Assembly: GCA_035048485.1 (NCBI GenBank)
Contig: CM068587.1
Coordinates: forward strand, 36,450,816-36,514,815
Reading direction: 5' to 3'
Origin: Pteria penguin
Lineage: Eukaryota > Mollusca > Bivalvia > Pterioida > Pteriidae
DNA: 64,000 nt
Under the pieces are notes generated by a model. It searched no databases. It saw only the letters and a program-made list of their open reading frames with translations, and was not told the origin of the DNA. Numbering within the stretch: position 1 is the first letter of the stretch; each line of letters starts with the position of its first letter. Both the position numbers and the translations under genes were made by a program. This document shows, piece by piece, positions 41,245 to 49,366 of this stretch.

Positions 41245-43241
41245 GATCATTGCCATATATAGAAAATACTTCGAAATTCAACCTCGCATCATAAAGTCCA
41301 TCTGCAAATAGATTCTTTACGATTTTAAATGAATTTTCCTATACCATTTATACAGCCTCCGCTAATATTTAATGTCTGTATGTATTCACCTTCAATTCTT
41401 GATTGATAGATGCTATTCTGTTGTAAAGGAACCATGAATACGAAATGACCCAGCAATGCTCGCCGTTAATTTAAACATGACTTTACAGTCCCATAAATCT
41501 TGAAGACCTTGGTAAGTCGAATTATCTATTTAAAGATGCAGTGTAAATAAGCTAATGTTATTGTGTTCTGTAAATGCAACGTGTAAGAGAGGTTAATATT
41601 AAAAAACAGGCTTGGCTTTCATCCCAGGGGATATAAGTTGTATTGACGTCAAAGCAAAATAAGTTAAACTTTGTAAACATGACTTGAAACGTATAAATAA
41701 AAGGGAAAGGTATGTTGATATACGTAAATAAAAATATATGTAATTCTTTACTAAACAACACTTCTGAAAAGACATGTTTACATGTATTCATCTATATTTT
41801 TGTGTGTGTTTCTTTCTCTGTCTGTCTGTCGATTGATCGACTCGATCCAACCATCCACCTATCCATCCATCCATCCATGCACACATCCATGAGTTGAAAG
41901 AAAATAACCTACAAATCCTATGTATACATGCATAAGGCTAGTTAAACTCCTAAAATTTTTATTCTGTTTGTTTTGTTGCTTGTTTGTTCTTTTTTTTTAT
42001 TTTATTTTATTTTTGTTTGGTTTGTGTGTGTGTGTTTTGTTTGTTTTGTTTTGTTTTGTTTTCTTTTTATTGTTGTTGTTTTTCTTTCTTAGGTTATTCG
42101 ATGCTCGAATCGAAAATCGTTCCGATCGAATTGTGTCAATGGTAAAAGTCAAGACATGATACTTTTAAATTCGTCTCGTTTGAAAAATTCAAGTGCAAGT
42201 TACAGTGTAGGCGATCCTGGTTCGATACCCATATTATTACACAGTACAAGGGGAGGTAAGTAGTCATCTATGACTAGCGCACTACAACACGGTGTGTTAT
42301 GATTATGCACTGAAATCAAATAAAGGAGCAGGCCCAGCTACGGTTGAAAATGGCCTAAAGTATAAAACTTCATATTTCATATTTAATTGGAACTAGAATA
42401 CAAAAACTATAAAGATAATACATGTAGTTATGTTTGCTTACTCTGTAAAATGTTATAAAAAGCCAAAGCTTTTATTTGATTTTTCAAAACTTAAAGAGAA
42501 ATTTTACTTTCTTCAGCATATACCAATGCTGTAAATTTATGTACCTGTAGTTTTCTTACATGCGCTTATATATCATAATTTTTTTCTAACGTGTACTGGA
42601 CATTAAAATGAAACAATACTGTCACAAACTTGCAACTACTGATTACATTTGAAAAAAATCCAGAAAATGCACGCATTTTATCACGTCTTCTACAAATATG
42701 ATAACAAGAAAAAACAAATGTTGTTTGAGAAATACTAAGTACTGTATATGTAAATCATTGCAATGACATTGAAAAGTTATACGTAAGCGTTGACAACGAA
42801 ACTGATCAATTTTTGGCCAAATATGACCCTTAACGAACTTCTCTTGAAAATTTAAAAATAATTTCATCGCACTGCCTAAACAAATAAATGAATGAGTAGA
42901 TAAACCCCGAACGCCAAGTAGTTGATATTTTACACTGCATTCGGCTATATTTCTCATAATAATGTGAATTTTAACTTACGTTCACTATCGTTATCGGAGT
43001 CGTTTTCCGTGAGCCACATTTTCAGGGCCATTTCTTCCGGTACCACTTTTCCATTTGAATAATGCAAATGCATTTTAAATTTGTATTGCGAATGCATCGC
43101 GCTAATGCACGTGCATCCACTCCCGCAAAAATACGAATAATACATGACAAAGCGTGATTCCATAGACAATATACTAGAATAAAAATTGAACACGTCGTAA
43201 CGTTGTTGGCGAGCTCTTCCGGTATCCGGGGAGACCACCAA
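11437..43241 (-). CDS. ADCY10: Soluble adenylyl cyclase (adenylate cyclase type 10-like), complete
   Basis: Thirty-one minus-strand exons chain with matching phases into 1,786 codons: 43241-42980, 39253-39065, 37796-37659, 35431-35285, 30806-30601, 30153-30060, 29720-29433, 28291-28209, 28042-27892, 27723-27692, 27333-27215, 27017-26941, 26635-26396, 25937-25775, 25561-25369, 25207-25130, 24845-24562, 23733-23499, 23325-23184, 22656-22183, 21658-21508, 19637-19442, 17938-17828, 17433-17270, 17032-16885, 16423-16225, 14933-14837, 14745-14630, 14024-13967, 13214-13019, 11766-11437. The order C1, linker, C2, P-loop ATPase, helical repeats is the sAC architecture; human sAC is about 1,610 aa. It makes cAMP from ATP in cytosol and organelles, classically stimulated by bicarbonate and calcium. 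The start is uncertain: in-frame ATGs at 43241, 43073, 43031 and 43019. The last exon ends with GTG TGA. Confidence 0.92.
12040..12218 (+). mobile_element. tRNA-derived SINE, family S1
   Basis: A-box-like TGGTGTAGTGGTTAAGCGC and B-box GGGTTCGATTCCCGGG form a tRNA-like head, followed by TTGCGCCACTATG, a body with GGTAACCTCCTGCTTCCATG, and a GAAAGCGACGTAAAACAC tail with an (ACCA)n end. It sits in an ADCY10-like intron. Confidence 0.85.
12262..12490 (-). mobile_element. tRNA-derived SINE, family S2 (worn)
   Basis: Minus-strand copy with the S2 landmarks GACGGCATCTGCCTGATGC, CCCACCCGAAGCAGTGAGGG and CCGTGACACGG. The tRNA-like head (about 12440-12490) is degraded. It abuts a (TAA)n tract. Confidence 0.75.
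12493..12555. repeat. (TAA)n microsatellite
   Basis: About 21 trinucleotide units next to an S2 SINE copy. Confidence 0.97.
13583..13770 (+). mobile_element. tRNA-derived SINE, family S1 with a second tRNA-like head
   Basis: The first head (about 13583-13665) has GGTTAAGCGCTTAGC and GGGTTCGATTCCCGGG; the stretch 13676-13765 adds a second B-box-like motif (GGTTCGATTCCGGC). This is a dimeric or recombined SINE in an ADCY10-like intron. Confidence 0.75.
14047..14425. repeat. Minisatellite, about 55-bp unit, about 7 copies
   Basis: Units built on AACAAAATTTAGGCAACA, TTGGAATGATTGTATCGGG and TAATCTGGTGAAAAT repeat with 5-15% divergence. The array stops only about 23 bp upstream, in gene orientation, of the acceptor of ADCY10-like exon 14024-13967. 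Confidence 0.92.
15835..16100 (-). mobile_element. Decayed S2 SINE
   Basis: Heavily diverged minus-strand copy recognised from CGCCACTCAAAGATTATGTCAC, GTGGCAGCACCTG and a degraded tRNA-like head near 16060-16100. The rest of the intron 14934-16224 has no other recognisable content. Confidence 0.5.
19829..20585 (+). repeat. Interspersed repeat 'CAGTAAAACTGAT/CCTTGAC', copy 1
   Basis: Starts at a short palindrome ATCAGTAAAACTGAT, then shared unique sequence (ACAACAAGTGATCACAGT), then about three tandem units of about 125 bp carrying TGACCTTTCAGAAATGACC and TGACCTTGAGTGACCT, then a (GGAC)n run and a TTTTTCGGG end. The same layout recurs at 63425-64000 and, more diverged, at 36355-36905. Non-coding; class unknown. 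Confidence 0.85.
20121..20133 (-). promoter_or_regulatory. Perfect DR1 nuclear-receptor sequence inside a repeat
   Basis: TGACCTTTGACCT is the complement of AGGTCAAAGGTCA, an ideal direct repeat with 1-bp spacing. It lies within the interspersed repeat copy at 19829-20585, in an ADCY10-like intron. Binding is not shown; it may simply be repeat sequence. Confidence 0.4.
21718..21842. repeat. (CATC)n/(CTAC)n imperfect microsatellite
   Basis: C-rich tetramer tract (CTATCTAC, CATCCATC) just upstream, in gene orientation, of ADCY10-like exon 21658-21508. Confidence 0.8.
23499..25937 (-). CDS. ADCY10: ADCY10-like NTPase (NACHT/AAA-type) domain exons (14-18)
   Basis: Exons 25937-25775, 25561-25369, 25207-25130, 24845-24562 and 23733-23499. 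The domain opens after a PYPILGRE junction typical of sAC. The Walker A reads GASGIGKT (707-714) and the Walker B LAVDDAQNID (about 830-839), followed by a GVPYWCE motif. In sAC this ATPase-like region follows the two cyclase domains and is absent from the short splice form, where it is thought to be inhibitory. Both nucleotide-binding motifs look intact. Confidence 0.92.
26396..28291 (-). CDS. ADCY10: ADCY10-like C2 catalytic domain exons (8-13)
   Basis: Exons 28291-28209, 28042-27892, 27723-27692, 27333-27215, 27017-26941 and 26635-26396. Family motifs in order: QPLEYLSEMRQVSIVFMN, CLNKVFLFDKGC, FGLPGYK, SIGVTTGATFCGVVGH, HEYSVIGRKANMAARLMM. Asn602 and Arg606 in the last motif match the transition-state Asn/Arg pair of class III cyclases, so the catalytic centre shared between C1 and C2 looks intact. 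One exon is only 32 nt. Confidence 0.93.
29433..30153 (-). CDS. ADCY10: ADCY10-like C1-C2 linker exons (6-7)
   Basis: Exons 30153-30060 and 29720-29433 encode residues about 315-441. The second is Ser/Ala/Lys-rich and low in hydrophobics (for example SSASSASSLHS, PPSTPEKPVAKPK), without domain signature, and would be an exposed, probably phosphorylatable linker. It looks longer than the linker of the human protein and accounts for part of the extra length. Phase at both ends is consistent. Confidence 0.8.
30170..30262. repeat. AT-rich perfect palindrome
   Basis: AATTAATTAATCAAAT, a TATATA core and ATTTGATTAATTAATT form a hairpin with arms of about 20 bp immediately upstream, in gene orientation, of ADCY10-like exon 30153-30060. 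Confidence 0.8.
30601..39253 (-). CDS. ADCY10: ADCY10-like C1 catalytic domain exons (2-5)
   Basis: Exons 39253-39065, 37796-37659, 35431-35285 and 30806-30601 encode the first cyclase domain. The metal-binding aspartates are present: FADVSG (Asp148) and LKFAGD (Asp198), about the same spacing as Asp47/Asp99 of human sAC. Lys194, matching the bicarbonate-binding Lys95, is kept. In the later exon, the segment matching human GQAVDDVRLAQ reads GSAVTDVNTAE, so Asn276 seems to replace Arg176, the second bicarbonate ligand. The separate introns of 1.2-4.5 kb carry most of the repeats between 30.8 and 39 kb. Confidence 0.9.
31452..31732 (-). mobile_element. tRNA-derived SINE, family S2
   Basis: Near full-length minus copy: (GATT)n tail, CTTTACGTCACTCCACGATT, GCATCTGCCTGATG, CTACCCGAAGTAGTGAGGGAT, CGTGACACGG and a tRNA-like head with GGGAGTCGAATCCTGG. 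It lies in the 4.5-kb ADCY10-like intron 30807-35284. Confidence 0.85.
32125..32540 (+). mobile_element. TIR element 'CCGGATTGCAAAGCA', copy 1
   Basis: Starts AAGACGGTATGGCGGGATTG and ends GGAATTGTTTTGCAATCCGG: ends inverted around GCAATCCGG. The interior has duplicated AACCTATGTGTGAAGTAT blocks and a (GGAC)n run. No open reading frame of note. A second copy lies at 58990-59360 and a deletion form at 53285-53335. Confidence 0.75.
33498..33668 (-). mobile_element. tRNA-derived SINE, family S1
   Basis: Minus copy: GTTTTACGTCGCTTTCAAAA tail, GCGACATGGAAGCAGGAGG body, GTGGCGCAATCC and a tRNA-like head ending GCGCTTAACCACTACATC. Confidence 0.85.
34005..34290. repeat. Tandem repeat, about 117-bp unit, 2.5 copies
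   Basis: Units contain GATCAGGCGCCATGACGGG, CATCTCCTGC, ATTGTGTATAATA and GTGGTAAGTGGAAA. An S1-type SINE head follows directly. Confidence 0.85.
34395..34515 (-). mobile_element. tRNA-derived SINE, family S1 (5' part)
   Basis: Minus copy with AGTGGCGCAATCCGGGAATC and GATTAACCACTACACTTAGC; the tail part is degraded. Confidence 0.75.
35690..35862 (-). mobile_element. Decayed S2 SINE
   Basis: Recognised from ATGGACCTACCCGAAGCAGG and the B-box complement GGATTTGAACCAGAGACC. It explains the open frame here, which is not a gene. Confidence 0.6.
36355..36905 (+). repeat. Interspersed repeat 'CAGTAAAACTGAT/CCTTGAC', copy 2
   Basis: Diverged copy: CAGTAAAACTGATGAATGCT at the start, several GACCTTGAC/GTGACCTT units, an ACAGACAAGCGTACACGACA stretch and a TTTTTTTCGGGGATAATAAA end matching the end of the copy at 19829-20585. 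Confidence 0.7.
38016..38282 (-). mobile_element. tRNA-derived SINE, family S2
   Basis: Well-preserved minus copy with (GATT)n tail, CACTCCACGATTATTTCAC, GACGGCATCTGCCTGATGC, GGACCCACCCGAAGTAGC, CCTCGGTTTTTACTGTCTC and a head with GCGGGAGTCGAACCCGGGC. Confidence 0.88.
38592..38928 (-). repeat. Tandem pair of tRNA-like SINE heads, about 217-bp unit
   Basis: Two copies of GTAACAGGCAGGGTG through CCGATACCGGCATCCGTCAC. Each holds a tRNA-like sequence (minus) with ATAGCTCA, GAGAGC and a GGTTCTGGGTTCGATTCCCG arm. The second copy has an imperfect acceptor stem and a Leu-like TAA anticodon position; neither looks like a working tRNA. The 38700-38810 spacer is unique. Confidence 0.8.
39688..39866. 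mobile_element. GGCGGAT-type TIR element, copy 4 (rearranged)
   Basis: C-rich start, GGGGGTAGACCCCCTC, CTTCTGGATCCGCTCCTG and a further ACAGGGGCGGATTAGC nearby: family motifs, but borders unclear. Confidence 0.55.
39867..42975. other. ADCY10-like intron 1, remaining content
   Basis: Besides the orphan exon candidate, it holds a (CT)n run (41206-41240), a (CATC)n patch (41850-41885), T/G-rich runs (41985-42090) and a tRNA-like fragment with GATCCTGGTTCGATACCC near 42210. I see no other gene. Confidence 0.6.
40534..40639 (-). CDS. Orphan exon candidate with SWIHYDDNKM motif
   Basis: A 35-codon open segment lies between TATAG and a GTGAGT donor inside ADCY10-like intron 1. It reads FHITCCFTKSWIHYDDNKM..., which loosely resembles the 'W..YDD..V' end of ubiquitin-specific protease or related peptidase domains. 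There is no partner exon, and its phase does not fit between exons 1 and 2 of the cyclase. A relic of a captured or transposon-borne gene is possible; chance is not excluded. Confidence 0.3.
42980..43241 (-). CDS. ADCY10: ADCY10-like exon 1, uncertain start
   Basis: Open frame of 87 codons plus one base ending in an Asp/Ser/Asn-rich stretch (MWLTENDSDNDSE) at a GTAAGT donor. Its phase-1 end joins the phase of the next exon (split Arg codon), which is the main reason to attach it. The upstream part (Cys-rich, hydrophobic) may be 5' UTR; an ATG at 43073, 43031 or 43019 would give an N-terminus closer to the family's length. An acceptor-like TTCTAG near 43172 is an alternative exon border. Confidence 0.55.
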
Positions 43242-43904
43242 CTTCTTTCGTATGATGTAAACTTTATGATAAACTTATGAGACGAAGTAAAGTGAGAGCG
43301 GATTACGCATGGTGTATTTATTTGAATAATCCCAGAGCTTTGAGATCATCAACTTCTAAACTGCACAACATCAAAGGAAATATTTTATGAATATGCAGTA
43401 AAGAATTAGTATAAATGCATGATTCATTTTCAATTTCTGTAAGGTACAACTGTTTTATCACAGTGGTTTGTTGTCTTGCCAAAAAGGATGTTAATCATAA
43501 ATAAATTTCTATCAATTTGTAGTTTTCAGTTCTCTGCATTCAATATAGAAATTCCGGGTTATTTTGTTGCCAAACTCAATATGCTAAATATGTGCATTGG
43601 TATTTCACAAGAAAACATATACTAAACTTAAGAGAAAATAACATAAACCATGAATTCCAAAATAGTTAAACCCGTATGTCTTTCACCTTCATATGTAGTC
43701 GAAACCAATCCATCAAATTTACGAATGCACAAAATTTACATGTTTCATTAACTTTTAAATCAACAAACAAGATATTTTCTGCTTTGATAAAAAGTTTGTC
43801 TTACCTACACTGAAAATAAGCTTAGAAAGGAAAAAACGAACAAACAAAACGGGGGATAAAAGATTTAAACAAGATTAACTAACAAACGGATATATATATA
43901 CATG

Positions 43905-43912
43905 TATGAAAA

Positions 43913-43980
<68 letters not shown>
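43905..43980. repeat. (TA)n microsatellite
   Basis: About 60 bp of pure TA after a short ATATACATG segment, upstream of the ADCY10-like gene. Confidence 0.95.
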
Positions 43981-43982
<2 letters not shown>

Positions 43983-44499
43983 AGGGGAGGTTTTTTTTTC
44001 GGTTGGAGGTTCTTTTCTGTTAGTGTTTTTTCCCTCAAATTGATTTGTTTGTCTGTTTACCGTCTACTCCGAAAGACATGACACCCAACGAGAGGTAAGT
44101 TGTTAATTATTGTCATCAAATAGATACCGTCACCATATACATGAAATAATCATGGAGTGACATAAAACAATTATCAATCAATCAATCGTAATATAAGGGG
44201 ACACGAATTTTTTTAAAAACAAGAATTACAAGAAGTTCAAAGACTATACAAGTTTACTATGGACAAATCACCCAGACAGTTCACAAAATTAAGAATTATA
44301 ATCACTTTCAGAATGATTATTAAAATGGTTTTGGTATGAATTATGATTTAAATGATGTAAATTATCAAGGCATTTTGAAGATCATCCGTCTATCAATGAT
44401 TCCATCCCCAAAGAGAAGATACGTTATAGTATACAGTGAAATCAAATAACGAATCAGAGGACCCTGATGCTATTATCGGCAAGATCATTAATGCTTATC

Positions 44500-44665
44500 A
44501 TAGGCGAATATAATTTTTTTTTTGGAAAAAAAAAGGGGAAATGCAGCTTCCCATGACTAATGTTTTGATCTAAAAAGAGGGTTGCAACCCTAAAATGGTC
44601 GAAAATCACCTTTGTGGTATAATTTTCCGACCAAAAGAGGCGGGTGCAAACACTCTAAATCCGCA
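44500..44665. mobile_element. GGCGGAT-type element, worn copy
   Basis: ATAGGCGAATATA at one end, AATCCGCAAATGC at the other, and the interior GACCAAAAGAGGCGGGTGC and GTCGAAAATCACC motifs of the family. Confidence 0.5.
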
Positions 44666-44679
44666 AATGCTTGTATTAA

Positions 44680-45135
44680 TATTATGGTCACATTTTATGA
44701 TAAAATGTTCACTCCAGTTTTTGATACCAGTATTGTTCAAGAAGCATGTTTAACTGGGCATATAAAACATATTTTTAAGAATAAAGGCAGTCAAACGCGT
44801 ACAAAAACTTACCGTCTTATAATTTTGTTAAGTTACTTTGGTAATGATTTTTTGGTATTACCTCTGTTTTGTGTAGTAGATTTAAACAATATGCTGACGG
44901 TTTTCAATCTTATCAAAGAGAAGCACAATGGCTTTAAGGCTTATTATTCAACATTGGACAATACGTGAACTAATATTGTAGAGAAAAAGAAATGTATTGT
45001 GCTCTTATTGATTTGAAAAGAGGTGTGAAGTATGGCAACCAGCCTTAAAATAAGTGTCGCAATTCGTCGGTTGTCTGAAAATTTTGAAAATAAATTTCTG
45101 AAGTCTGAAGAACTTTATTTACACCTAGAAGTTAT
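44680..45135 (+). pseudogene. Decayed non-LTR retrotransposon reverse transcriptase
   Basis: The plus frame from about 44680 reads FYDKMFTPVFDTSIVQEA, HIKHIFKNKGSQ, YRLIILLSYFGNDF and KAYYSTLDN, matching the LINE RT order 'G.IKPI.KNKG...YRPI.LLS..GK.F' and 'HGFR..YST.DN'. After a stop near 44966, another stretch reads YCALIDLKRGVKYG, the degenerate 'YCAFIDFKKAF' block. Frameshifted, lacking the catalytic FxDD block; a dead fragment. Confidence 0.7.
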
Positions 45136-45157
45136 GGCTATGTTGTACGCTGATTAA

Positions 45158-45175
45158 AATTATTATTATTATTAC

Positions 45176-45243
<68 letters not shown>
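45158..45243. repeat. (TTA)n microsatellite
   Basis: About 28 units with one ACT interruption, at the 3' side of the RT fragment; possibly grown from the LINE tail. Confidence 0.97.
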
Positions 45244-45245
<2 letters not shown>

Positions 45246-45571
45246 GGCATGATCTAAAATATCTATTGAATTGTTTTCAAAGATTTTGTGAAGAAAGGAA
45301 AGTGATAAACCAAAGGTCTGATCTTTGGTAAAGAAAGATAACATTCAAACTTGTCATTTTTATACAATACTAATGAAGTTAATATTGCAAAAAAATTCCT
45401 TTGATATGTTTGATAAAATCGGCATTCCTGTACTTGTTTATAGTTGAGTTACGGGGATTTGAAAATTTCGACATAATAGAGAAATATCACATAAAGTACT
45501 ATTTCATTTCCCATCTGAAAATTTCTATTCTGAATTTTATGGTATACAAAGAACTCGCCAGATATCAATGC

Positions 45572-45772
45572 ATGAGCGGATCCAGAGGACTGGACCGGGG
45601 GTCTAGACCCACCCGGCGATTCGGCGAAAATGACTTTTTTTTTTTTTTTTTTTTTATTTTTCGATTTCAATGAAGTAATTTTACACACAAAAACCTGAGT
45701 GGATTCCTTCTCAGAAAATTTATTGGGGTGGACCCCCTCTCCACAAAAGTTCTGGATCCGCGTCTGTAATGC
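45572..45772. mobile_element. GGCGGAT-type TIR element, copy 5
   Basis: From CATGAGCGGATCCAGAGG to TTCTGGATCCGCGTCTG, inverted ends, with GGGGGTCTAGACCC inside and a long poly-T. Confidence 0.75.
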
Positions 45773-45924
45773 GAAAAAAGTTTTCTTTTTTGTGGGGGGT
45801 AGAATATATTTTGTAAAAGCATTGAAAGGTAAAGGTACTAAAGTATATACGTCATAAACACTGTGTAGTTTAAATGGATTCATCGTAAACAAAATATCTT
45901 ACAAGATTGTTGTTTACATGTAGA

Positions 45925-46010
45925 GTATATTTGGATACTATATTTGGTCATTATATTTGGCTATTATATTTGGTCATCATATTTGGTCACTGTATTTGGT
46001 TATTACAAAA
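45925..46010. repeat. Short tandem repeat, ATATTTGGTCATTAT-type unit
   Basis: Five or six units of about 15 bp with single-base variants. Confidence 0.85.
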
Positions 46011-46867
46011 TATAGAAAATGAGGAATGGATGTTGGCTAATATAAAGCAAATTTTAAATGATTAGATAAAATAAAATAGTTTCCTGATAATACCGAATCT
46101 ATTAAAGGTAAAATTTATAATTTTATTTACAGAATATGATACTTCATTTAAAGAAGATTGAAAATGTACTAAATAACGAGATTTTATCATATTAACCAAT
46201 CGATACCAGCAGATCGGCTGATATCCCTAGAAATCGACGAGGGTGCCAATTCATTATGTAAAGATGAAATTGAAGATGAACACCATTATGATATTTACAG
46301 CATTTAACCAGAGACATATGTGTATATATGTCTCTGATTTAACGAAGTTTGAAAATTATATATACTTATATATTATATATTAACAAATCATAAATCAAAT
46401 ACACATTCCTTTACATATCATAACTTCATATTATTGCATTACAATGTGGTCATTTCCTTACTCCTTATTTTGAACATTTAGTCATGTGCTCACCTTTAAT
46501 TATTCTCAGTTAAAAGTTAGAGAATGACAACATGAACAGAAGAACTATCGAAAATTATATACCAGGTATACCATTACAGTATATTAAGTCCACCATTTAA
46601 GGACTGTCGAAAAGTATATTATACTATATATTAATATTGATATATATACTACATCCAAATACCTATAAATCTATATGTTATTTTCAAGTGAACAAATCTC
46701 TGATATTAATGATATATGTAAATTTATAAGAATAAATAGTAAGACGGTTTCCCTCCAAGTCGAAGGACATGTTGTTCATTCATATATCACGTGTTACGAT
46801 ATATTCTATATTCATATTTTCTCTATGATGTATAATGTGAGGAAAAATAAATTGAAATTGAATTTAA

Positions 46868-47205
46868 CCCTGGACATCTCGGTCGCGAGTCAAGCACCCT
46901 AGTGACTAAGCTACGACGGCTTTTTCCATCGTTGATTGATTGATTTTTGTTTAACGTCACACCACAAATATTTCACGTATATGGTGCAGCATCTGCCTGA
47001 TGCGGGGCATACAAATTTTGGCCTTTGCAACGGACCCATCCGAAGCAGTGAGGGATCTTTAACGTGCCATGCATACCAAGGGCCTCGGTTTTTGCTGTCT
47101 CATCCGAAAGACAGGACACCGGCATGACCAGAGCGGGACTCGAACCCCGGCATCCCGATTGGGGGGAGAGCGCGATACCACTAGGCCGAGCCGGCTCTTT
47201 TCCAT
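46868..47205 (-). mobile_element. S2 SINE, preceded by a truncated second tRNA-like head
   Basis: Full minus copy 46927-47205: GATTGATTGATTTTTGTTTA tail, ATGGTGCAGCATCTGCCTG, GACCCATCCGAAGCAGTGAG and a head with GGGACTCGAACCCCGGC. At 46868-46925 a separate degraded head (ACATCTCGGTCGCGAGTC) abuts its tail, so one copy landed at or beside another. Confidence 0.82.
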
Positions 47206-47472
47206 CGTTGATCTAGGATTATTTTTGAAACGACAGAACACATCTTCAGAATTTCGAGGCTTTGTATGCCGTACCTCCAAGCAAACAGATACGGAATCGC
47301 AAAACCGTGACATCATGAAGGTTCTGCATTAATCCTTTACGTTAATTTTGCAATATGAATAAAATTGAAAGTGACGTCATGTGGAATATTTGAAATAATA
47401 TATTTCATAGAAAAGTGACATGGAATCTAAACAATATATTTGTTTACCATTTTAGCAAAATAAAGTTTTGCA

Positions 47473-47473
<1 letters not shown>

Positions 47474-47531
<58 letters not shown>
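47474..47531. repeat. (ATT)n microsatellite
   Basis: About 19 units in the interval between two S2 SINE copies. Confidence 0.96.
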
Positions 47532-47532
<1 letters not shown>

Positions 47533-47568
47533 TCTGCTCTGTTTTTTGACACGAGTTTTTAATAATAA

Positions 47569-47824
47569 TATTGTCTGATTGATTTTTGTTTACGTCACAC
47601 CACGAATATTTCACATATATGGTGATGGCATCTGACTGATGCGGGGCATACAAATTTTGACCTTTGCAACGGACCCACCCGAAGCAGAGAGGGATCTTTA
47701 ACGCGCCATGTATACTTTACTGTCTCCTCCGAAAGACAGGACACCGGCATGAGCAGAACGGGACTCGAACCCCGACCTTCCGATCAGGAGACGAGGGCGA
47801 TACCACTACGCCAAGCCGGCTTTC
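47569..47824 (-). mobile_element. tRNA-derived SINE, family S2
   Basis: Minus copy: GATTGATTTTTGTTTACG tail, GGTGATGGCATCTGACTG, GGACCCACCCGAAGCAGAG, TCCGAAAGACAGGACACCGG and a head ACGGGACTCGAACCCCGACC. It is followed at its head end by an (AAT)n tract (47826-47880). Confidence 0.87.

Positions 47825-47825
<1 letters not shown>

Positions 47826-47880
<55 letters not shown>
47826..47880. repeat. (AAT)n microsatellite
   Basis: About 18 trinucleotide units immediately next to the S2 SINE head. Confidence 0.96.
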
Positions 47881-47881
<1 letters not shown>

Positions 47882-48050
47882 TATAAAATAAATTAATCAA
47901 TAGATTTCAACTTCACTTTTTTAATGTTTTTTGTTAACTAGACACCCAAGATCTTTTATTTTGACATCAGAAACATTACTTATTACAAAATAGAATTAAA
48001 ATGTTGCACATGTGTATATTAAGAAAAAATATATGTAAAGTAAAACTGAC

Positions 48051-48194
48051 CTTTGCGCTTAAGAGACATCCTTTAAATTCCGAATCATGAATTACATCTT
48101 TTAAACACTGACCTCCGAATAAATTCATAAAAGAACAGGTATAAAAAGAAGTACTTCGATCAGGACTTCGAATAACAGATAACTGCTTTTTCAT
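48051..48194 (-). CDS. Orphan exon candidate, 48 codons
   Basis: Between a CTACAG acceptor and a GTCAGT donor, 48 codons are open, phase 0 at both ends, starting with ATG (MKKQLSVIRSPDRSTS...). The peptide is mixed and Cys-containing, with no recognised domain. It could be a first exon of an unannotated gene or an upstream exon of the ADCY10-like transcript. Low certainty. Confidence 0.3.
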
Positions 48195-49366
48195 CTGTAG
48201 TCCTTTGTAAACATGGGGATTGTTAAGCATTAAATTCCTTCGAAGAATTAATTGGACAAATGTTTTAATTTATATATATATCGATTTTGTCCGAAGCAAA
48301 TTCAAAACAGCATGACGCGGACTTGAAATGTTAATTCATGAGATTACATGCGATCTGTAATTATTGGATTTACATTGAATAACTATTGTATAATAAATCA
48401 CCTTTTCAAAAGAACCGTAAAAATTAATCTAAAAATAGATTATGTGACATAATTCTGAATGAAATGATATAATTGACTGCATGATTATATTTATGTATCG
48501 GTTGATAATTAACAGCAAACTTGTTGTATATTATTTCAGTAGAGCGATTATGCATCATGTTCAGATACACATGTATATGACTTTTGGATGGTTTTGGTAT
48601 TATAGAAATATTTGAGGTGTTTTTATCATTCATTTCTTTTTATCTTAAGTATTTAGATTAAATGCAAATTTATCTATTTATTTCAACTTGCTGTATGAAA
48701 ATCTTTGATGGCCAAAGTGGCATAAGAACCCAAATAGTATTAAACACTTCTTTCTAAGAGAAAAACGAGCAGAAATTTCGGTTCATGCAGTCATAATATA
48801 GGAAAGTCACGTGCCTAAGTGTCGCCTGACCAATATTCAAATCGAAATGTATCCATATCCATGGACTTGGAAGTAAAACTGAAAACAGTGTCAAGATATA
48901 GGACTGAGATTCCAAGAAGCCCTAAGCGCGCTGCCTAGCAGTAGGTCAAATTGTGAAGAATACAGATCGCACAATAGTTTAGCCGCGGTATAGATGCACG
49001 AACACTCATAGTGGTGTTAAACAAGAATTTAAAATACATAATATACGACTTTTTTTGACATTATATACATGAAAGTTAACATCGTATAATCGTTATTAAA
49101 ATACCATCAGTCATGTCCAAACCTGAAAACTAAAAGTCATTGTTGTACGATAGACGTCTGAAATCCATTTTTAATGAGCGTATAATTATAATGAGTTTTG
49201 TTTGTTTGTTTGTTTTTAGCTTTAAATCACGCTAAATTTGTTTCACTAATACTGCGACGGCAGTATTCACATCCAAGTAAGTGAGGGATCTTTTACATAT
49301 ATAGACGTTAACCGATTCAGTGCAAGTTTTCCCATTCTTTTCATGGGTATATATATATATAGACAT

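Noticed and set aside
45138..45344. Poly-Asn open frame
   Set aside because: Produced by the (TTA)n tract on the complementary strand.
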